DNA of 64,000 nucleotides from Siphonodentalium dalli (GCA_032622095.1 CP136066.1:145853559-145917558), one strand, 5' to 3'. Positions 1 through 11,330 are shown, counted from the stretch's first letter. A program made the numbers and translations. Notes: a model not told the origin generated them from the sequence alone.

Positions 1-359
1 GAATCTATGTATTCCACCGTGGACTAATGGTGAATTCTAAGGGGTTTTGGTTTATATGAAAATAGGCGGACCTCTGAGAAACCACTTTTTTGTATTTTGA
101 GATTTGTTTTTCTAAATAATTCGTGTTTCTTTTTTGGTGAATTAAGATCGTCATCGACATTGTCGAAGATGATCACACACAAAAAAACAGATACTATTTT
201 CAAGAAAAAACTTTCATTTTTGAATTAAGAATGAACATATTTACAACTAATGATGATATTAACATACTTTTTACAATCAACATTTGGTAATTCTGTGAAC
301 AGATTTACAAACAAATAATAGGTAATGCAATGAACATATTTACATGGTAATACATTTCA

Positions 360-801
360 TCAATAAGTAAGTTCACAATATGCTTTACAAGTTTGTAAAG
401 TACATGTGTTAGTTAATGTTTCTGCTTCTTTTCGTAAGGGCTCATAGTTTCTATGGAACCAATTTAGTACTTTTCTGTCATTTTTGAAATAGTCGTCATC
501 AAAATTTATTTCAAATATTACATTTATAGCGTAACCGCTTTTCGATAGCATTTCTTTGAATGACTGATTTGATATATGCATCAATAACTGGTAATCCAGA
601 CGAATCGAAATATGTTGCAATGTTTCCATTGAAGAAAATTGCAAACCAGTGTTCCCAGTGTTGAGGTTTTTCGTGTGGTAGCTGATGTTTTGCACATACC
701 ACACCGTGCAATGAGTAGATGTAGCACGATTTGTCTAGTATATGCTGAAGTTCGCTGGTGTTCATCTTTGTTGTATTATTCACTGTTTCAGACCACCACA
801 A
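360..801 (-). pseudogene. Polinton cysteine protease (PRO) remnant
   Basis: The first half (801 to about 515) reads as the start of an adenovirus-type, Ulp1-like cysteine protease: a start with a leucine-rich opening segment, a 'GVVCAKHQLP' stretch, a His-Trp segment (HWEHWFAIFF) around the catalytic histidine, then YFDSSGLP, the usual Asp-containing strand. The second half continues in another frame (704-360) and ends CKAYC-ELTY, where the family has C-G-x-Y-C with the nucleophilic Cys. At least one frameshift therefore separates the histidine and cysteine halves. In Polintons this enzyme is thought to process capsid proteins. The length of about 145 codons is close to the family's usual size. 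Confidence 0.72.
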
Positions 802-826
802 GTTAATAAAAGCTTAATTAAATTGG

Positions 827-1162
827 TTACAGTTTGCACGGACAGTTTCCTTTATATGCTTCAAATTTATCTTGCAGTGTACACAATTCTATTTCTGGAT
901 ACCATTGCTCCATAACTCGATAAATGTCCAATTTGTGTAATGCTAAATCAATGAACACATCCGTCCAAAGACAAAGTAAATATCGAGTCTGATCGGTTTT
1001 ACATCCCTCATAGTTGAGTTTTACTTCTTTTGAAAGCTGATTCTGTGTTTCATCAACGAAACACATCTCGAAAGTTTTCCGAACTTTGTCAAGGGTAGGA
1101 ACACGATATGGAATTAAATTGAGTCCTCCAACTTGCAATCTCAATTTTTCTCCTAAGCGCAA
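827..1162 (-). CDS. Unrecognised 111-codon open frame beside the protease remnant
   Basis: An uninterrupted minus-strand frame of 111 codons lies just upstream of the protease remnant on the same strand. It has several cysteines and mixed composition and matches no family I can name. Its position suggests a piece of a Polinton accessory or structural gene. It may equally be a chance open frame in decayed sequence, so the coding claim is weak. Confidence 0.25.
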   Translation of the reverse strand: MRLGEKLRLQVGGLNLIPYRVPTLDKVRKTFEMCFVDETQNQLSKEVKLNYEGCKTDQTRYLLCLWTDVFIDLALHKLDIYRVMEQWYPEIELCTLQDKFEAYKGNCPCKL

Positions 1163-2224
1163 TCAATCAATGTTTTTAATAATCTGTTATTATTTCTCGC
1201 AAACTGTTTATTTCGATTTGGTTATAGAACTCAGCATAAACTATCACGTTGATCACCGAAGCTAGAGCTACAGCAAACTGAAGCTCTGACCTTATTTTAC
1301 CGGTTTTTATAGGATGCAAATGTCCTTCCTCTGCTCATTTGTTAGGCGTGAGGTCGTACCCACAGAAACAATAACCATTCATGTATTTTTCGAGATTCAA
1401 ACCGAAGGACTTGTTTTGCCCAAACATGCCCCAAGAATGGTACAGTGATAATAAGATATTAAACATTTTTCTGACGCAGTTTGGTTCAACTGGTCGGTTA
1501 GGATAGTTTATTTACAATACACACGAATGATACAGTGGCAGTAATACATAATAAAGTAAAGCAGTGTATTGTCGGGGGTAGCCTAGCCCTATCGGGCTGT
1601 CTTCCTGCTACCCCCTAAAACAAGTATAAGTATAAGTAATAACATAGATGCTTGTATTTCAGAACCACGCACATGTACAGACTATAGTCATATATAAAAC
1701 TTTCTAGAATCTAGTACTTAGGGCATATCACAAACAAGTATTGGCGTGGTTGTGAGTCAATCCAGACGATTTATCAGATCGAAAATGTATTATCTCTCCA
1801 TAGGAATTTTTTGAACTGTTCAAATTATCTAAAACATATGAACAGTTTCGGTTCCAGTTCCAGTTCCATGGGTATATATATTAGGAACAAAATATTTTGT
1901 TTTCTGTTGCTACAACGGTTTCAGGCGAGAGATACCGCCATCTTTATTTAAGTAAACAAAATGAGAATCTATATAGATCGTCGGAAAGTCTCTTTGTTGA
2001 GTGGGGTTTTGGGATAATTCAAATTAACAATATTATATATATAACGTTTATATGTATATCTGGCGGTATATGACCGTAGTCTCGTTAGATAAATCATAAT
2101 GGTGTACGGTAACATTTATGATGTATGGTAGTATATTATGGGCATGTTAGGAACGAGAATGCGATGTGAAGAAAATTATTTGAGTAGTATTAGGGTTATA
2201 CAACGAGTATGACAATGAATATTC
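1163..2224. other. Non-coding interval, nothing recognised
   Basis: No open frame of note and no repeat structure was seen in this AT-rich interval. It lies inside the span of the Polinton remnant and may be its decayed sequence. Confidence 0.4.
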
Positions 2225-2878
2225 GTGTTGTTTATTGAGCACAGTCGGGACATCCTTTGTTTTTACAGCGTACATTTTCTGGGTAATTTTTCAGCATGGC
2301 TATCTGTAAGCGCTTCTTCAATGTGTGCCTGCTTTGGCAAGAAGTATAGTCTTTTTCCATATTCTTCCATGTTGTGGGGAAGGCGTGGTGGGGTAGTTTT
2401 CCTGACCACTTGGTTCTAGGAAGTTCTAACAGTACGGGATTCGGGTGTCTTGGGGTTGATTTTGCTCGTTTGTTGTACATCGTTCCAAAAGACACGGGCA
2501 GGCGGTTATAACACCAGTCATGCATGAAAATTGAGGAATTGAGAGTGTGTAAGTCATATATTTTCAAGATATTCTCTCTTTTAAAGAGTGGGTCTGTGTG
2601 ACTCCTGAACTTCTTATTGCATATTATACGCAATGCTCGTTTTTGTAATAGGAATATTTTCTTGACTTCCGGAACGTGACCCCATATTTGGATACCATAA
2701 ACTAAGTGACTTTGAATCAGTGCATAGTACAATGTTTTCAATGCTTTACTTGGGAAAAATGTTTCACCTTATTGATGCAGTAGATTGCATGTGATAATTT
2801 GGAGCAGATTACTAATATGTGCTTTTTGAATATCAAGTTCTCATCAATGTGGATGCCTAAAAAAGTTTGAGTACTTGT
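2225..2878 (-). pseudogene. LINE (non-LTR retrotransposon) ORF2 C-terminal tail
   Basis: An open minus-strand frame reads from about 2878 to 2232 and ends in a Cys-rich tail (RCKNKGCPDC). It contains the segment that follows the reverse transcriptase in CR1/L2-grade LINEs: TQTFLGIHIDENL, then YYALIQSHLVYGIQIWG, then LLQKRALRIIC and a SHTDPLF stretch. The reverse transcriptase itself is absent, so this is a 5'-truncated insertion of the usual LINE kind. It sits inside the Polinton remnant and is therefore younger than it. The frame is intact over about 215 codons, which suggests it is much less decayed than its host element. The clade within non-LTR elements is not resolved. Confidence 0.85.
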
Positions 2879-2994
2879 TGTTTAGCAATCCAACCACTAG
2901 GTTTCAGAAACGGTACTACAGTTCTCATTGCAGATTTAAAAAGTGAACCAATTCGATTTTCATATTGTCTGGACACGGGAATGATCATAAATAC

Positions 2995-3400
2995 AAATTA
3001 CTTCGGCGTCGGAAAAAATGCAACTTTACCATGGACTTTCCACTGGCAAACTGAATTGGTTTGCCAGTATCCCAAGTTATATACACATTTATGCTATACA
3101 ATTTAGACTTTGGCACTGGTACATAATGGAAGTTTTTGAATTCATGCTTAATGTGTTGCCCATCATGTATATTCTTTTACTCTCGAAAGATGTCACTCGT
3201 AATATGGGTGCCTCAACATCAGTAACAATTGTATAATCAGCAACATCAGAATAAACAAACAAATGATTATGTTCAGCATTCAAATCAACTCCATGTGGAA
3301 ATGTTGTCGATGGAGCAGCAAATGAGACAGTGTCTGACTTTGTTCTGCAACCAAGTTTATCCATAAGAACTTTGGGAAGTACAAGACCTACTTTTGGATA
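2995..3400 (-). pseudogene. Polinton capsid-like protein remnant (F54H12.2-type)
   Basis: The open part (3364-3089) contains NHLFVYSDV followed by DYTIVTDVEAPILRV, resembling the conserved core of the Polinton structural protein often annotated as 'F54H12.2-like'. Further left, in another frame, a TGKP...GK stretch followed by a hydrophobic strand resembles the protein's C-terminal end. Frameshifts separate the pieces. In the family this is a jelly-roll capsid component; here it is only a fragment of roughly 130 codons. The family call is moderate because the motifs were recognised by eye. Confidence 0.6.
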
Positions 3401-3886
3401 ACTATTGGTTGAAATTTTAACTCGTTGCTTTGGAAAATCCGAATTCGAGATCTGGAACCATTCTACTTACAGTACTGTCAATCACACCTTGAATTGTTTC
3501 TGTCAATTATGATCCACCAGAATATGCTCCTGGTATTTTCAATTCAATATATTTTCTGGTTTTGAAATTACTACATCACTTATTGGTCGCTTGCATGTAT
3601 GATGCAATTCTTGGAACAGAACTCTTCATTTTTATTATGAAAGCATCTCAAATAATGTTGTATGTTTCTTATGGTACAATTAGTTCAACCATTGCGATTC
3701 CCCAAAGCTCTCATCAATATGTATAGTTTTTTGTGTAGTTTCACTGTGAACACCATTGGGATTTGTCATGATAAAGTGACATTGAACTATCACTCCTGAG
3801 CGTTATGTAGAATGAATTAATTTTTTCTCAGTATTTGTCGCTTAACTTAAGTCCATATGAGGGTAGAATGTATCCCAGAGAGGTAC

Positions 3887-4345
3887 TTAAAAGAATAAGT
3901 CACAATCCTTTGGAGACTTTTGTTTTTTGAATTCAGAACCTTTGTCAGCTTGGAATGATTTTGGTTTACGTTTTGAATATCTCAAAATTTTCCTGAATGA
4001 TTCGATCAAAGTTTGTCCAGATTGATCGTGGATCGGTAATACCCTTGCACATTTTGAAGCAAAAAACATCTATCACACATAACGGATATCTGTAATTATC
4101 GTTATGCTTCTTCCAATTATGAAGATCGACTAAATATGCCTGCTATTGAATGTAAATTCCAGCTACAACAATCTTTCAACGCTGGAATTTTCTAATGATT
4201 GGTTTGTGTAAAGTATATATCGACTGTCCTTGTAATGATTTCTTCACATCTATGAGTTTTATTTTCTTGTTTTCGCTTCATCAAACAATTTCTTTACACC
4301 ACCAAAACTCACAACTTTCTCGGATCATAGTCAATTTTTATAGAT
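3887..4345 (-). pseudogene. Polinton integrase (retroviral-type, rve) remnant
   Basis: Minus-strand pieces in at least two frames follow the order of a Polinton integrase. An N-terminal zinc-finger-side segment lies at about 4345-4170 (with GQSIYTLHKPIIRKFQ). The start of the catalytic core with Tyr-Leu-Val-Asp lies at about 4140. The open piece at 4069-3887 carries ARVLPIHDQSG and then KPKSFQADKGSEF, the 'TD-G-EF' region around the second catalytic Asp. The third acidic residue and the C-terminal chromodomain are not seen. In intact elements this enzyme inserts the transposon. Frameshifts and missing parts make this copy non-functional. Confidence 0.8.
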
Positions 4346-4916
4346 AGTTGTTCATCTAGTATCGGTCCCATTTTACTTTTCTGGTCTTAAAACATGTTGG
4401 TGTTATCCTGACTGCTATTTTAGTTTTTGACTATTCTGCTTTTATATCTTTCATTTGTGTGAATCGTTGATAATCAAAATGTTTCATTTTTGTTCGATAC
4501 TGATGGAGTTTCAAAATCATCATCATCAGAATCATCTTTCAAATGTTTTTTAATCCAAAGCCAACGGTTTCTGTTCCAAACAAAATCTTGTGGTACATTA
4601 AGTCCGCTCAATACTTGTGAACAGTTTCCCAACCTGCTGTTCAAAAACCTTTTCTTTGCCGCACAATATCATTAACGAGGTCAACAATATTAGATCCTTT
4701 GGTAACCTTGCCGCTATATGCTAATTGTCCAGGTTCATCCACTTTCATTTTGGGTTATTTTGAAATCAACTGTAAAAGTTGCTGATCTTTTTTCTCGTCT
4801 GTGTGGGAATACTCTCTAACACACGACCAAGGTGAATAAACGGTTGTTCTGCTTTCGGTGTTGAAGTAGTTCCAATTGATTTTTGAGAAGATATCAGTTT
4901 GTACAAAGTTGTACTA
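4346..4916 (-). other. Decayed Polinton-internal sequence
   Basis: No intact frame was found. A short minus-strand open stretch near 4490-4600 has an Asp/Ser-rich run (KKHLKDDSDDDDFE) and may be part of a lost gene between the integrase and PX remnants. Nothing firmer can be said. Confidence 0.3.
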
Positions 4917-5727
4917 CCTTACTCGTATTTAAATTCGCGCAGTACTATTTTTCGCTTAGTTTTGAATTCGCGCACTTTAAATTCGCGCACCTATCTGCGC
5001 GAATTCAAAACTGACAGAAATATTTTCGTTAAAAGTCGTGGATCTGAGGACAGTTTCAGTTCTTAGTCGTTTCTGAAGATCCGTGTGTATATTAAACACG
5101 ATCACAGTGGATTTGCATCATGTAGACCATAACTGCATCATCATTGTGTTGCGATGATGGATGTTTGTATGCTCGAAATAATTATTCTGATATTGAAATA
5201 GTTACTTGTATGGAATGCATGAACATCAATTAACTGAACTCGAAAACTGAAAACCACAACCGAGAAGGCAAATGACCACAGAAATATCCACACTTCGCTG
5301 CGGGTTGTGATGACATAACTAACTCAGACTGTATGGTCACGGTGTCACCAGCGTGTTGAATATATATAGAGCACGTGCTTTCATGCACATGCAATCTTGA
5401 GTATGTGTATTTCATACAAGCATTTGCGCATTGTCAAGGTACCATGATGTGTACATCGCTTGGCATTGGGTAATGGTTTTGAATTTGTTATATTGGTGGA
5501 CCTAATGTAAATATAGGCCTAGGCCCCCTATACGTATAGGCCTAATTTTATATTCAGTGTCAAACCTTTCGTAATGTGTGTAATTCATCAACATAACCAT
5601 CTATCTTGATTTCCCTGTGGTTAATTAGCTGAAACTCAGGAGTCGTACTATTTTTCGCTCAGTTTTAATTTCGCGCTACGACGGGTGCGCGAAAAATAGT
5701 ACTGCGCGAATTTAAATACGAGTAAGG
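4917..5727. mobile_element. TIR element, family A (copy 1), about 0.81 kb
   Basis: The left end starts CCTTACTCGTATTTAAATTC and the right end is its inverted counterpart, finishing in CGAGTAAGG. The bases flanking the two ends are TA on both sides, fitting a TA target-site duplication as made by Tc1/mariner-type elements. Subterminal blocks rich in 'cgcgaatt' motifs occur at both ends in inverted orientation. No transposase frame is visible, so it is probably non-autonomous. It lies inside the Polinton remnant, between integrase and PX. Related copies occur at 53880-55288 and about 61335-61660. Confidence 0.82.
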
Positions 5728-5833
5728 TATATAATTGAACCTTCTCTGATTCCGACAAATGTTGACCAAACACTGAATTCAACTCTCTGTTCAACATTTG
5801 CAATTTCAGGATTAGGTAGTAATTTCGGATTAA

Positions 5834-6157
5834 TCAATCATATTTTCCATCTTTTAATATCGTCCAACATTTTGAAGGGAACAGCAACCATTTTCTTAAT
5901 AAATCGCGAAGTATTCCAGCGACTGCTTTACCAAGTAACAGTGCTAGCATAAAAAGTGGTAAAAATCCCCCTGTTTGGTTTGAAATTTGCTTCTTTCGTT
6001 TTAAAGATGTTGATTTGTTTGCGAGTGCTCTCAGTTGCTGACGCCTCGGATGCAGTTTATGCTTCTGAGCTTCTGTTAGTTTTACATTGCCTTTTAAAAT
6101 ATTTTGACAGCATTCTGACATACAATCAATCACTTTCTTAGGTGCATCTTTTATCAT
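5834..6157 (-). pseudogene. Polinton PX (pVI-like) protein remnant
   Basis: A 107-codon frame starts MIKDAPKKVIDCMSECCQNI and continues with LKGNVKLTEAQKHKL, then a basic stretch and QTGGFLPLFMLALLLGKAVA, a hydrophobic Gly-rich helix. This order (amphipathic 'APKKVI..SEC..NIL.GN' segment, lysine-rich middle, GGFLP hydrophobic segment) is typical of the Polinton/adintovirus PX protein, compared in the literature with the adenovirus membrane-active protein VI. This piece has no internal stop, but the C-terminal part after the hydrophobic segment departs from the family pattern, so it may be frameshifted there. It is the best preserved gene of the element. Confidence 0.75.
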
Positions 6158-6839
6158 TCTTTTATTTGAAAATAAGTTGGTGCCTGATTCATAGGCATTA
6201 CAAAACTACTATATTTTTTAATCAGTGGAATTCTTTGCGCCATCTTTATCCTTCATCAGTTGAATGCCAAATGAATGAAAGTTCAATCAACAACTATTTT
6301 TTACCTTTACGTTATTGAAATTACGATCAAATGCCATTAAAGCTAATTTTGATGGATTTGAAAGATTCATCATTTTCGAGTATCGTTGAACCAATGGGTA
6401 ATGTTCTGCTTTTTGAACTGGTGGAATTGGTTGTGGACCATGATCGTTGAGGTGTTAAAATATAGCAATTTTAGAATTTACTCTAGCAGCATTTACTCTA
6501 GTTGGGCTAGCATTAATCTAGTTGGACTAGCTCGTGCAATTTGTTTATTTCTTTTTGTCTGAGAAGACTTCTGATCAAAACTCAACCGAGAAATCCACTT
6601 CCACCTGTTTAAAAATAATTATCTTTTTTGAATCAATATGAGTTCTGCTATCGGCTATTTTCTTGAGTTCTTTTTGTGCTTTTGCAGAAATATTCTTGTC
6701 TGCTTTGGAAGCTTTAAGTGATCAAGTATTAATTTAGGTATAGTTGAACAAATACTTAAGACTGCTTTGTGTGACTCCATAATTGTAAATGGAAATGTCG
6801 TGTTGATACATATAATTTATATTGCTACATAGATTACAT
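6158..6839 (-). other. Decayed Polinton-internal sequence
   Basis: An open minus-strand stretch (about 6450-6300) encodes a Pro-rich then basic segment but ends quickly. No family was recognised. At 6480-6535 there is a short tandem 'ctctagTtgGgctagcat' duplication. Confidence 0.3.
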
Positions 6840-7461
6840 ACCTCGATAATCATTTGTGAACCATCGATGGAAAATATATGTTCTATGTCTCAATGACTTC
6901 TCTGTTTTGGTCAAAAATCGAGTAGTAAATAACCATGATCGTTCGACGTTGCATCATCATATGCTTACATCAAGTGAGGTACTTGCATTTGGGATGCAAG
7001 AATTTTTATTTGACCTTCATCACACATACTTTGAAAAAACAACCATGTAATGTGCATTCAATCTCAAAGTTCTACTAGCTTTCGATTTCTGGAACATGTT
7101 TGGGGTATGTAAATAACAGATGTATTTCTGTGATGTCCTTTCCTGTAAACCATAGCATAATTATTTCTTCATCTTTATCACCTAACATATCATCAAAAAC
7201 GATGAGGTGTGGTAATTCTGAGTCAGCAAATAGTTCAGTCATCGTCGGGTACCCACTTTATAAATTAAATATTGTTAAATTCTTGCATCTCACTATATGT
7301 ATTTTGCCATTCCTTATAGCAACAAACGATGTTGTGTGGAAAAGGTTTGAACAAGTCATCTTTGTATTCAATAACGTTTTAAAAATATTCTGTTCCCCAC
7401 AACCACTCGGTCGTGATATGAAAATATTACATGGATGTTTGAAGAATAATGACTCTTCCAT
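6840..7461 (-). pseudogene. Polinton packaging ATPase (FtsK/HerA type) remnant
   Basis: Reading leftward from 7461, the first frame has KHPCNIFISRPSGCGEQ, which aligns in position and context with the Walker A loop (G-P-S/T-G-S/C-G-K-T). The key Lys-Thr is replaced by Glu-Gln, so nucleotide binding is lost. In a second frame, PHLIVFDDMLGD is a clear Walker B segment with its two aspartates, followed by a stretch where the family has its helicase-like sensor motif. Around 7050-6860, again out of frame, a segment with NAHYMVVF and YLLLDF resembles the C-terminal part. The gene is broken by several frameshifts. In intact elements this ATPase is assumed to pump DNA into capsids. Confidence 0.8.
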
Positions 7462-7521
7462 CTTAACTCTGAGGCAGACTATGTAAGACTGATTAGAATA
7501 TTGTTCAGCGTCAACCTTTTA

Positions 7522-7916
7522 TTAATAATAATAAATTACCCCGAATATCCAAATGAGTTCACTATCCATGTCTGAAATAGGTCTCATGGCATTCACAACG
7601 TAATCCAATGCCACTTTGTCATCAAGTAACTTTTCAATTTCTTTTCTGATTAGTGGTGGTTGAAAAAGCAGGCCTTCGTCAGAAAATGGAATATGTATTT
7701 TGATGACATAGTCTGGGTACAGTTCTTGTATGATTTTGTATTCGTCCAGTCCACAACTGCTGTCATGCGGAATACCAGCTTTATCAAGCAATATTTTTGC
7801 TGAGGAGCTCTCGTTGGTTTTCTTATGCGTTGCCATGGCTGTTTCCATTAAATTGTATAATTTTTGTCCGCAACACATGCCAACAACGACAGCCTTCGCA
7901 AAACATATGTTAGAAG
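7522..7916 (-). pseudogene. Polinton DNA polymerase B, N-terminal fragment
   Basis: The frame reads NICFAKAVVVGMCCGQK, then a charged stretch and AGIPHDSSCGLDEYKIIQ. This order ('N.CFARAI' followed about 45 residues later by 'AG.P....CGL.E...') is characteristic of the N-terminal region of Polinton protein-primed DNA polymerases. Only about 130 codons remain; the exonuclease and polymerase motifs are not found further along the strand. This suggests truncation of the element at this end. Confidence 0.68.
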
Positions 7917-7979
7917 AATGGTTTCCTTTGCTGTATGAGAGGAAGGAACCACTGTTACGTCTGTATCAAAATTCATCTA

Positions 7980-8880
7980 TATATATATGTGAGGAAGGAA
8001 TCAGTTTCGACTGTATCGGAAACATGTAAATTTTCTGAAAATATCGCAATCCCACAAAATCGTGGTTGAGGATAACCATCTCAAAAAATAAATAAACAGT
8101 CTATGTCCGTGAGGGGGATTTGAGCATTTATTTGGCGACGCTCGAGCTGTCCAGCCCAATAGGTGGCAAATCCTCTGGTCGGACATAATCAGATTATTAG
8201 ACATTGACAAAATTCCCAATTTATGGACAATCAAATTACGCATGCAATTGTACGTTGGTCAAATTGAGATTACACATCATTAATTAGCTCACTAAAATAT
8301 GACAATTATACAGGTCGGTAATTGTAGGTATTTGATCTATGTTTGAATGCTGCTTGATTAATTCAATCTATAGATATGCTATTTCATCTGAGGAAAACAT
8401 ATGCAGAACAGTCATTTCCATACTGGTATATCCAGTAGTCAGTAGGCCTACACAAACGTGTATGCTGAATGATGGGGCTGCCAATAGCAGAGAGCACATG
8501 GATATTTCAATGAATTTCCAAAAACTCTTAAGAGATCAATTTATTGCATGTGCGTACTAGTATATCTAGAAATGAAAAATAAAGTTGTAATTGTGACACA
8601 TGATTGAATGACCAATTGACCATTCATGCTCATACATACTAACTGCATCTATATTCTAAAACATTTATTTAATGTATCATGATGTGAGCTTTTCGATCAC
8701 GACTTATACTATTTTCGAACTTTATCAAATCTAACCTCCCGTCGTAAGACATAAGGGAACAAGGGTTTCAGCTATCACATTTATAACACAAATTTATGTT
8801 AATGTAACACTTTTGAATTGGCAGACTTGTAGTCATTTCACTTTGTAGTCTTTTAATTTTCCAACTCCAGTGAATAAAAT
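7980..8880. other. Gene-free interval
   Basis: AT-rich sequence with no supported gene. The segment around 8190-8225 contains an 'atttatggacaatc' motif shared with 10385-10460 and 47940-48020, suggesting a small dispersed repeat. Confidence 0.35.
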
Positions 8881-8899
8881 ACCCATGCGTGAAGGAACT

Positions 8900-9239
8900 G
8901 ATATTAGTGTCTGTGTCAGATGATACAGCGTTAACATTATAACAGGTGTTATCAGTCCGAGATTGACTGCTGAGTCACATGATAGGAGTGAACCACACTT
9001 CCTGGAGACAACGTGGAAAATGTCTGAGAGTTGTCGATCACCACATTTCAGTATGTCACAAATTGTCCATGCGTACTCATATGGGAATATCTTGTTGTCT
9101 GATTTCTTAATTTAAGAGTTGGTTGTGGAGACAGGTTCTTAAATTCACGTTCATCGATCACATTTATACCAGCACCTGGGTCAGCTAACAGTTTGGTCGC
9201 AGTTCCATTTATTTCAATAGAGACCTTTCGCATCCTCAC
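8900..9239 (-). pseudogene. Ty3-type retropepsin fragment, C-terminal part
   Basis: The frame from 9239 reads VSIEINGTATKLLADPGAGI, where the usual aspartic-protease motif is L-x-D-(S/T)-G-A. The catalytic Asp is kept but the following Ser/Thr is Pro. Further left, past a frameshift, FHVVSRKCGSLL and then AVNLGLI match the distal part of Ty3/gypsy pol proteases. The N-terminal part is cut at about 9220 by the end of a TIR element and continues beyond it at about 11215-11330. No reverse transcriptase or LTRs were recognised nearby. Confidence 0.72.
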
Positions 9240-11220
9240 GTTTACGATTACGAATACGGATAGCTATTCGTAGTCGTAAGTCTATCCGTATCGCCAAAAA
9301 GTCCTTTCGCAAAACGATTACGCGTAAGAGTTTTTACTAATACGTACGATCATTATTTCGTACCACCTTTACAACCCAAAGCGTGTGTTTGGTATACAGT
9401 CCCTTAATACTTCACTTATCGTCTCATATGAAACAATGCGATAATCATGACATGTTAATTTTGTCAATAATTCGACCAGTCACAACGTACGACCCGGGAT
9501 TCTCGTGATATATTGTGGCAACACAGGTATAAATGCCAGTTCATATGTGGTGGACATTCAGTTCGTTGTTAGCATGGGTGACCAGATAGACGTTATGCTG
9601 ATGGGGAAGAGGGGTTCCTGAATTTGGACCTCACGTCAACCACGACGCCATCGTTCAAGCCCCTTCAAGTCCGCGATTTGATTTCAATGCGATTTTGGCT
9701 TCACCTCTTTGGGTTTAGGAAATCCGACATACGGTTGGTGAGCTCGCTGATGTGCATCACTTCTGATTTGTTACTACCAAATCGAAACAAAGTCGACACG
9801 GTAGAAGCGATGTGCATCAAGTTGCATTTTTGTCAGATATTTGACAAACCGGCAAAATTTCGTTGAACAAAATGTTGATAAATAACAGGTTTGGGGCAAT
9901 TTTATGATATAGTTGACTGTGGTTAGCATTAATTTTGAGCAATTACTCGATTCTGATAACAGAAGCGGCATTTCAAAAAAAAATTGTTGTTGGAATCTGA
10001 TGATATGGGGACATCTAATCGGATTGAGTGTATACCTGTTGATCTTTGGTGATGCCGGTGGGTGTGCCAAATATTCTTTTCGTTACGGTTTAGGAACAGA
10101 AATCACTACTTACCAGTTGAATCGAGATCCAGGGTAGGTTCAGATTACTTAAAAGATTACTTTATGTAACTTAGTACTCGGTTATGAATTCCATGTAATT
10201 TTAAAATGCCCTGCATTACAGACTCTACGAGAGAGATATATAAAACCCAACTTCTACCGAAAACCGAATATTATTAAATTGAATGAGCTATTAAATTCGG
10301 GAAAGGGGAAAAGAACACAAAATCTTTCACTATTCATTAATAGGGTTATGCCATTCTTTCACCTAATGCGCATAAGATTGTCCACTTATAAATGGACAAT
10401 CGGTACCTAAAATGGTCATTAATAAATGGACAATCCGACCACGCATGGCACGCGAGCTTACGATTGTCCACTAAATCACGACATATATCGATAATCCTGC
10501 ATGTTAGCTTCATATTAAATCTGAAGGGTAATAACTCTATAAAGAATGTACTTTTACTCAATGACGGTGATTTGTATGAGAAATTTGCAACACCACAACA
10601 GATCAACTTTTGTGAAATATAAGTCAAATTCTTCCCTTTAAAAACACTTCTTCGAATATTTCCGTTATTTCGTCAAAAACTCTATTCTTTAGGCTCTCCT
10701 GAGGCAATCTATAACTGCACACGTTAGGACTCCACCATGGGTTGTTGAATTAAATAATTGTTAAATTTCACTATATATTGTGTACTATCTTGCCCATAAT
10801 AATCACTCAAAACTCCTCATGCATCGCACACTATATACTGTATTTTTGGCGACTGGTTTCATAGTGCACTCCCCTTACTGTAAATTTTTGTGTTGTGAAT
10901 AGCGTTCTTATTTCGCGGGAAGCTCGTGATTCACGACGACGAGTACAGTGATTGACAATCTAAACAGCATATTGAGGTCGTGGCTCAATACAGCTGTATG
11001 GTTTACATGATATACATATACAGTCTCGAACGGAGCCAAGTGATATATTGCAGAAAATAAATTTCAGGTGTTATTTGAGCTTATTAGAAACCATGAAATC
11101 GTAAACGTTATTACGGATAGTAAAATACGAGAACGATTAGAAAGTACACAAAGGTTGGTGACGTAGTACCCTATCCGTATCCGTAATCGTAAACGTGAGA
11201 TTTGCGAAAGGTATCTATTG
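9215..11220. mobile_element. TIR element of about 2.0 kb splitting the retropepsin
   Basis: The left end reads CAATAGAGACCTTTCGCA and continues with a block of short 'cgtaat/cgtaaac' words up to about 9260. The right end (11168-11220) is the inverted equivalent, ending in GCGAAAGGTATCTATTG. The arms are roughly 50 bp with a few mismatches, and the outermost six bases match exactly. No transposase frame was found inside. A segment at 9860-9990 is shared with 20950-21070. No clear target-site duplication was seen, so the last few terminal bases may belong to the host. Confidence 0.7.
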
Positions 11221-11330
11221 TCAAACAATAACGTCGGTTGTTTTGTGGTGCTCATAGCGAAATATATTCTGCATCACTTTCCTCGGATTACTGATCATCG
11301 CATTTGCCATTGTTTTCAGCGTCCTAACTT
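11211..11330 (-). pseudogene. Ty3-type gag-pol junction fragment upstream of the retropepsin
   Basis: On the minus strand one frame reads an acidic SEESDAEYISL stretch and then a short basic stretch before the TIR element begins. Acidic spacers of this kind precede the retropepsin in Ty3/gypsy polyproteins, and the reading resumes beyond the TIR element at 9239. This supports one gene cut by an insertion. In-frame stops are present, so it is a pseudogene. Confidence 0.45.

Larger units (their letters stand above)
360..7916 (-). mobile_element. Decayed Polinton/Maverick element
   Basis: Six separate minus-strand remnants match the gene set of Polinton (Maverick) self-synthesising DNA transposons: adenovirus-type cysteine protease, capsid-like protein, retroviral-type integrase, pVI-like PX protein, FtsK/HerA-type packaging ATPase and protein-primed polymerase B. 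All lie on the same strand within about 7.5 kb. Every one carries frameshifts, stops or truncation, so the copy is dead. Most of polymerase B is missing, and no long terminal inverted repeats were found, so the true ends are unknown. A LINE tail at 2225-2878 and a TIR element at 4917-5727 inserted later. The combination of families on one strand is seen directly; the name follows from knowledge of Polinton gene content. Confidence 0.85.
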
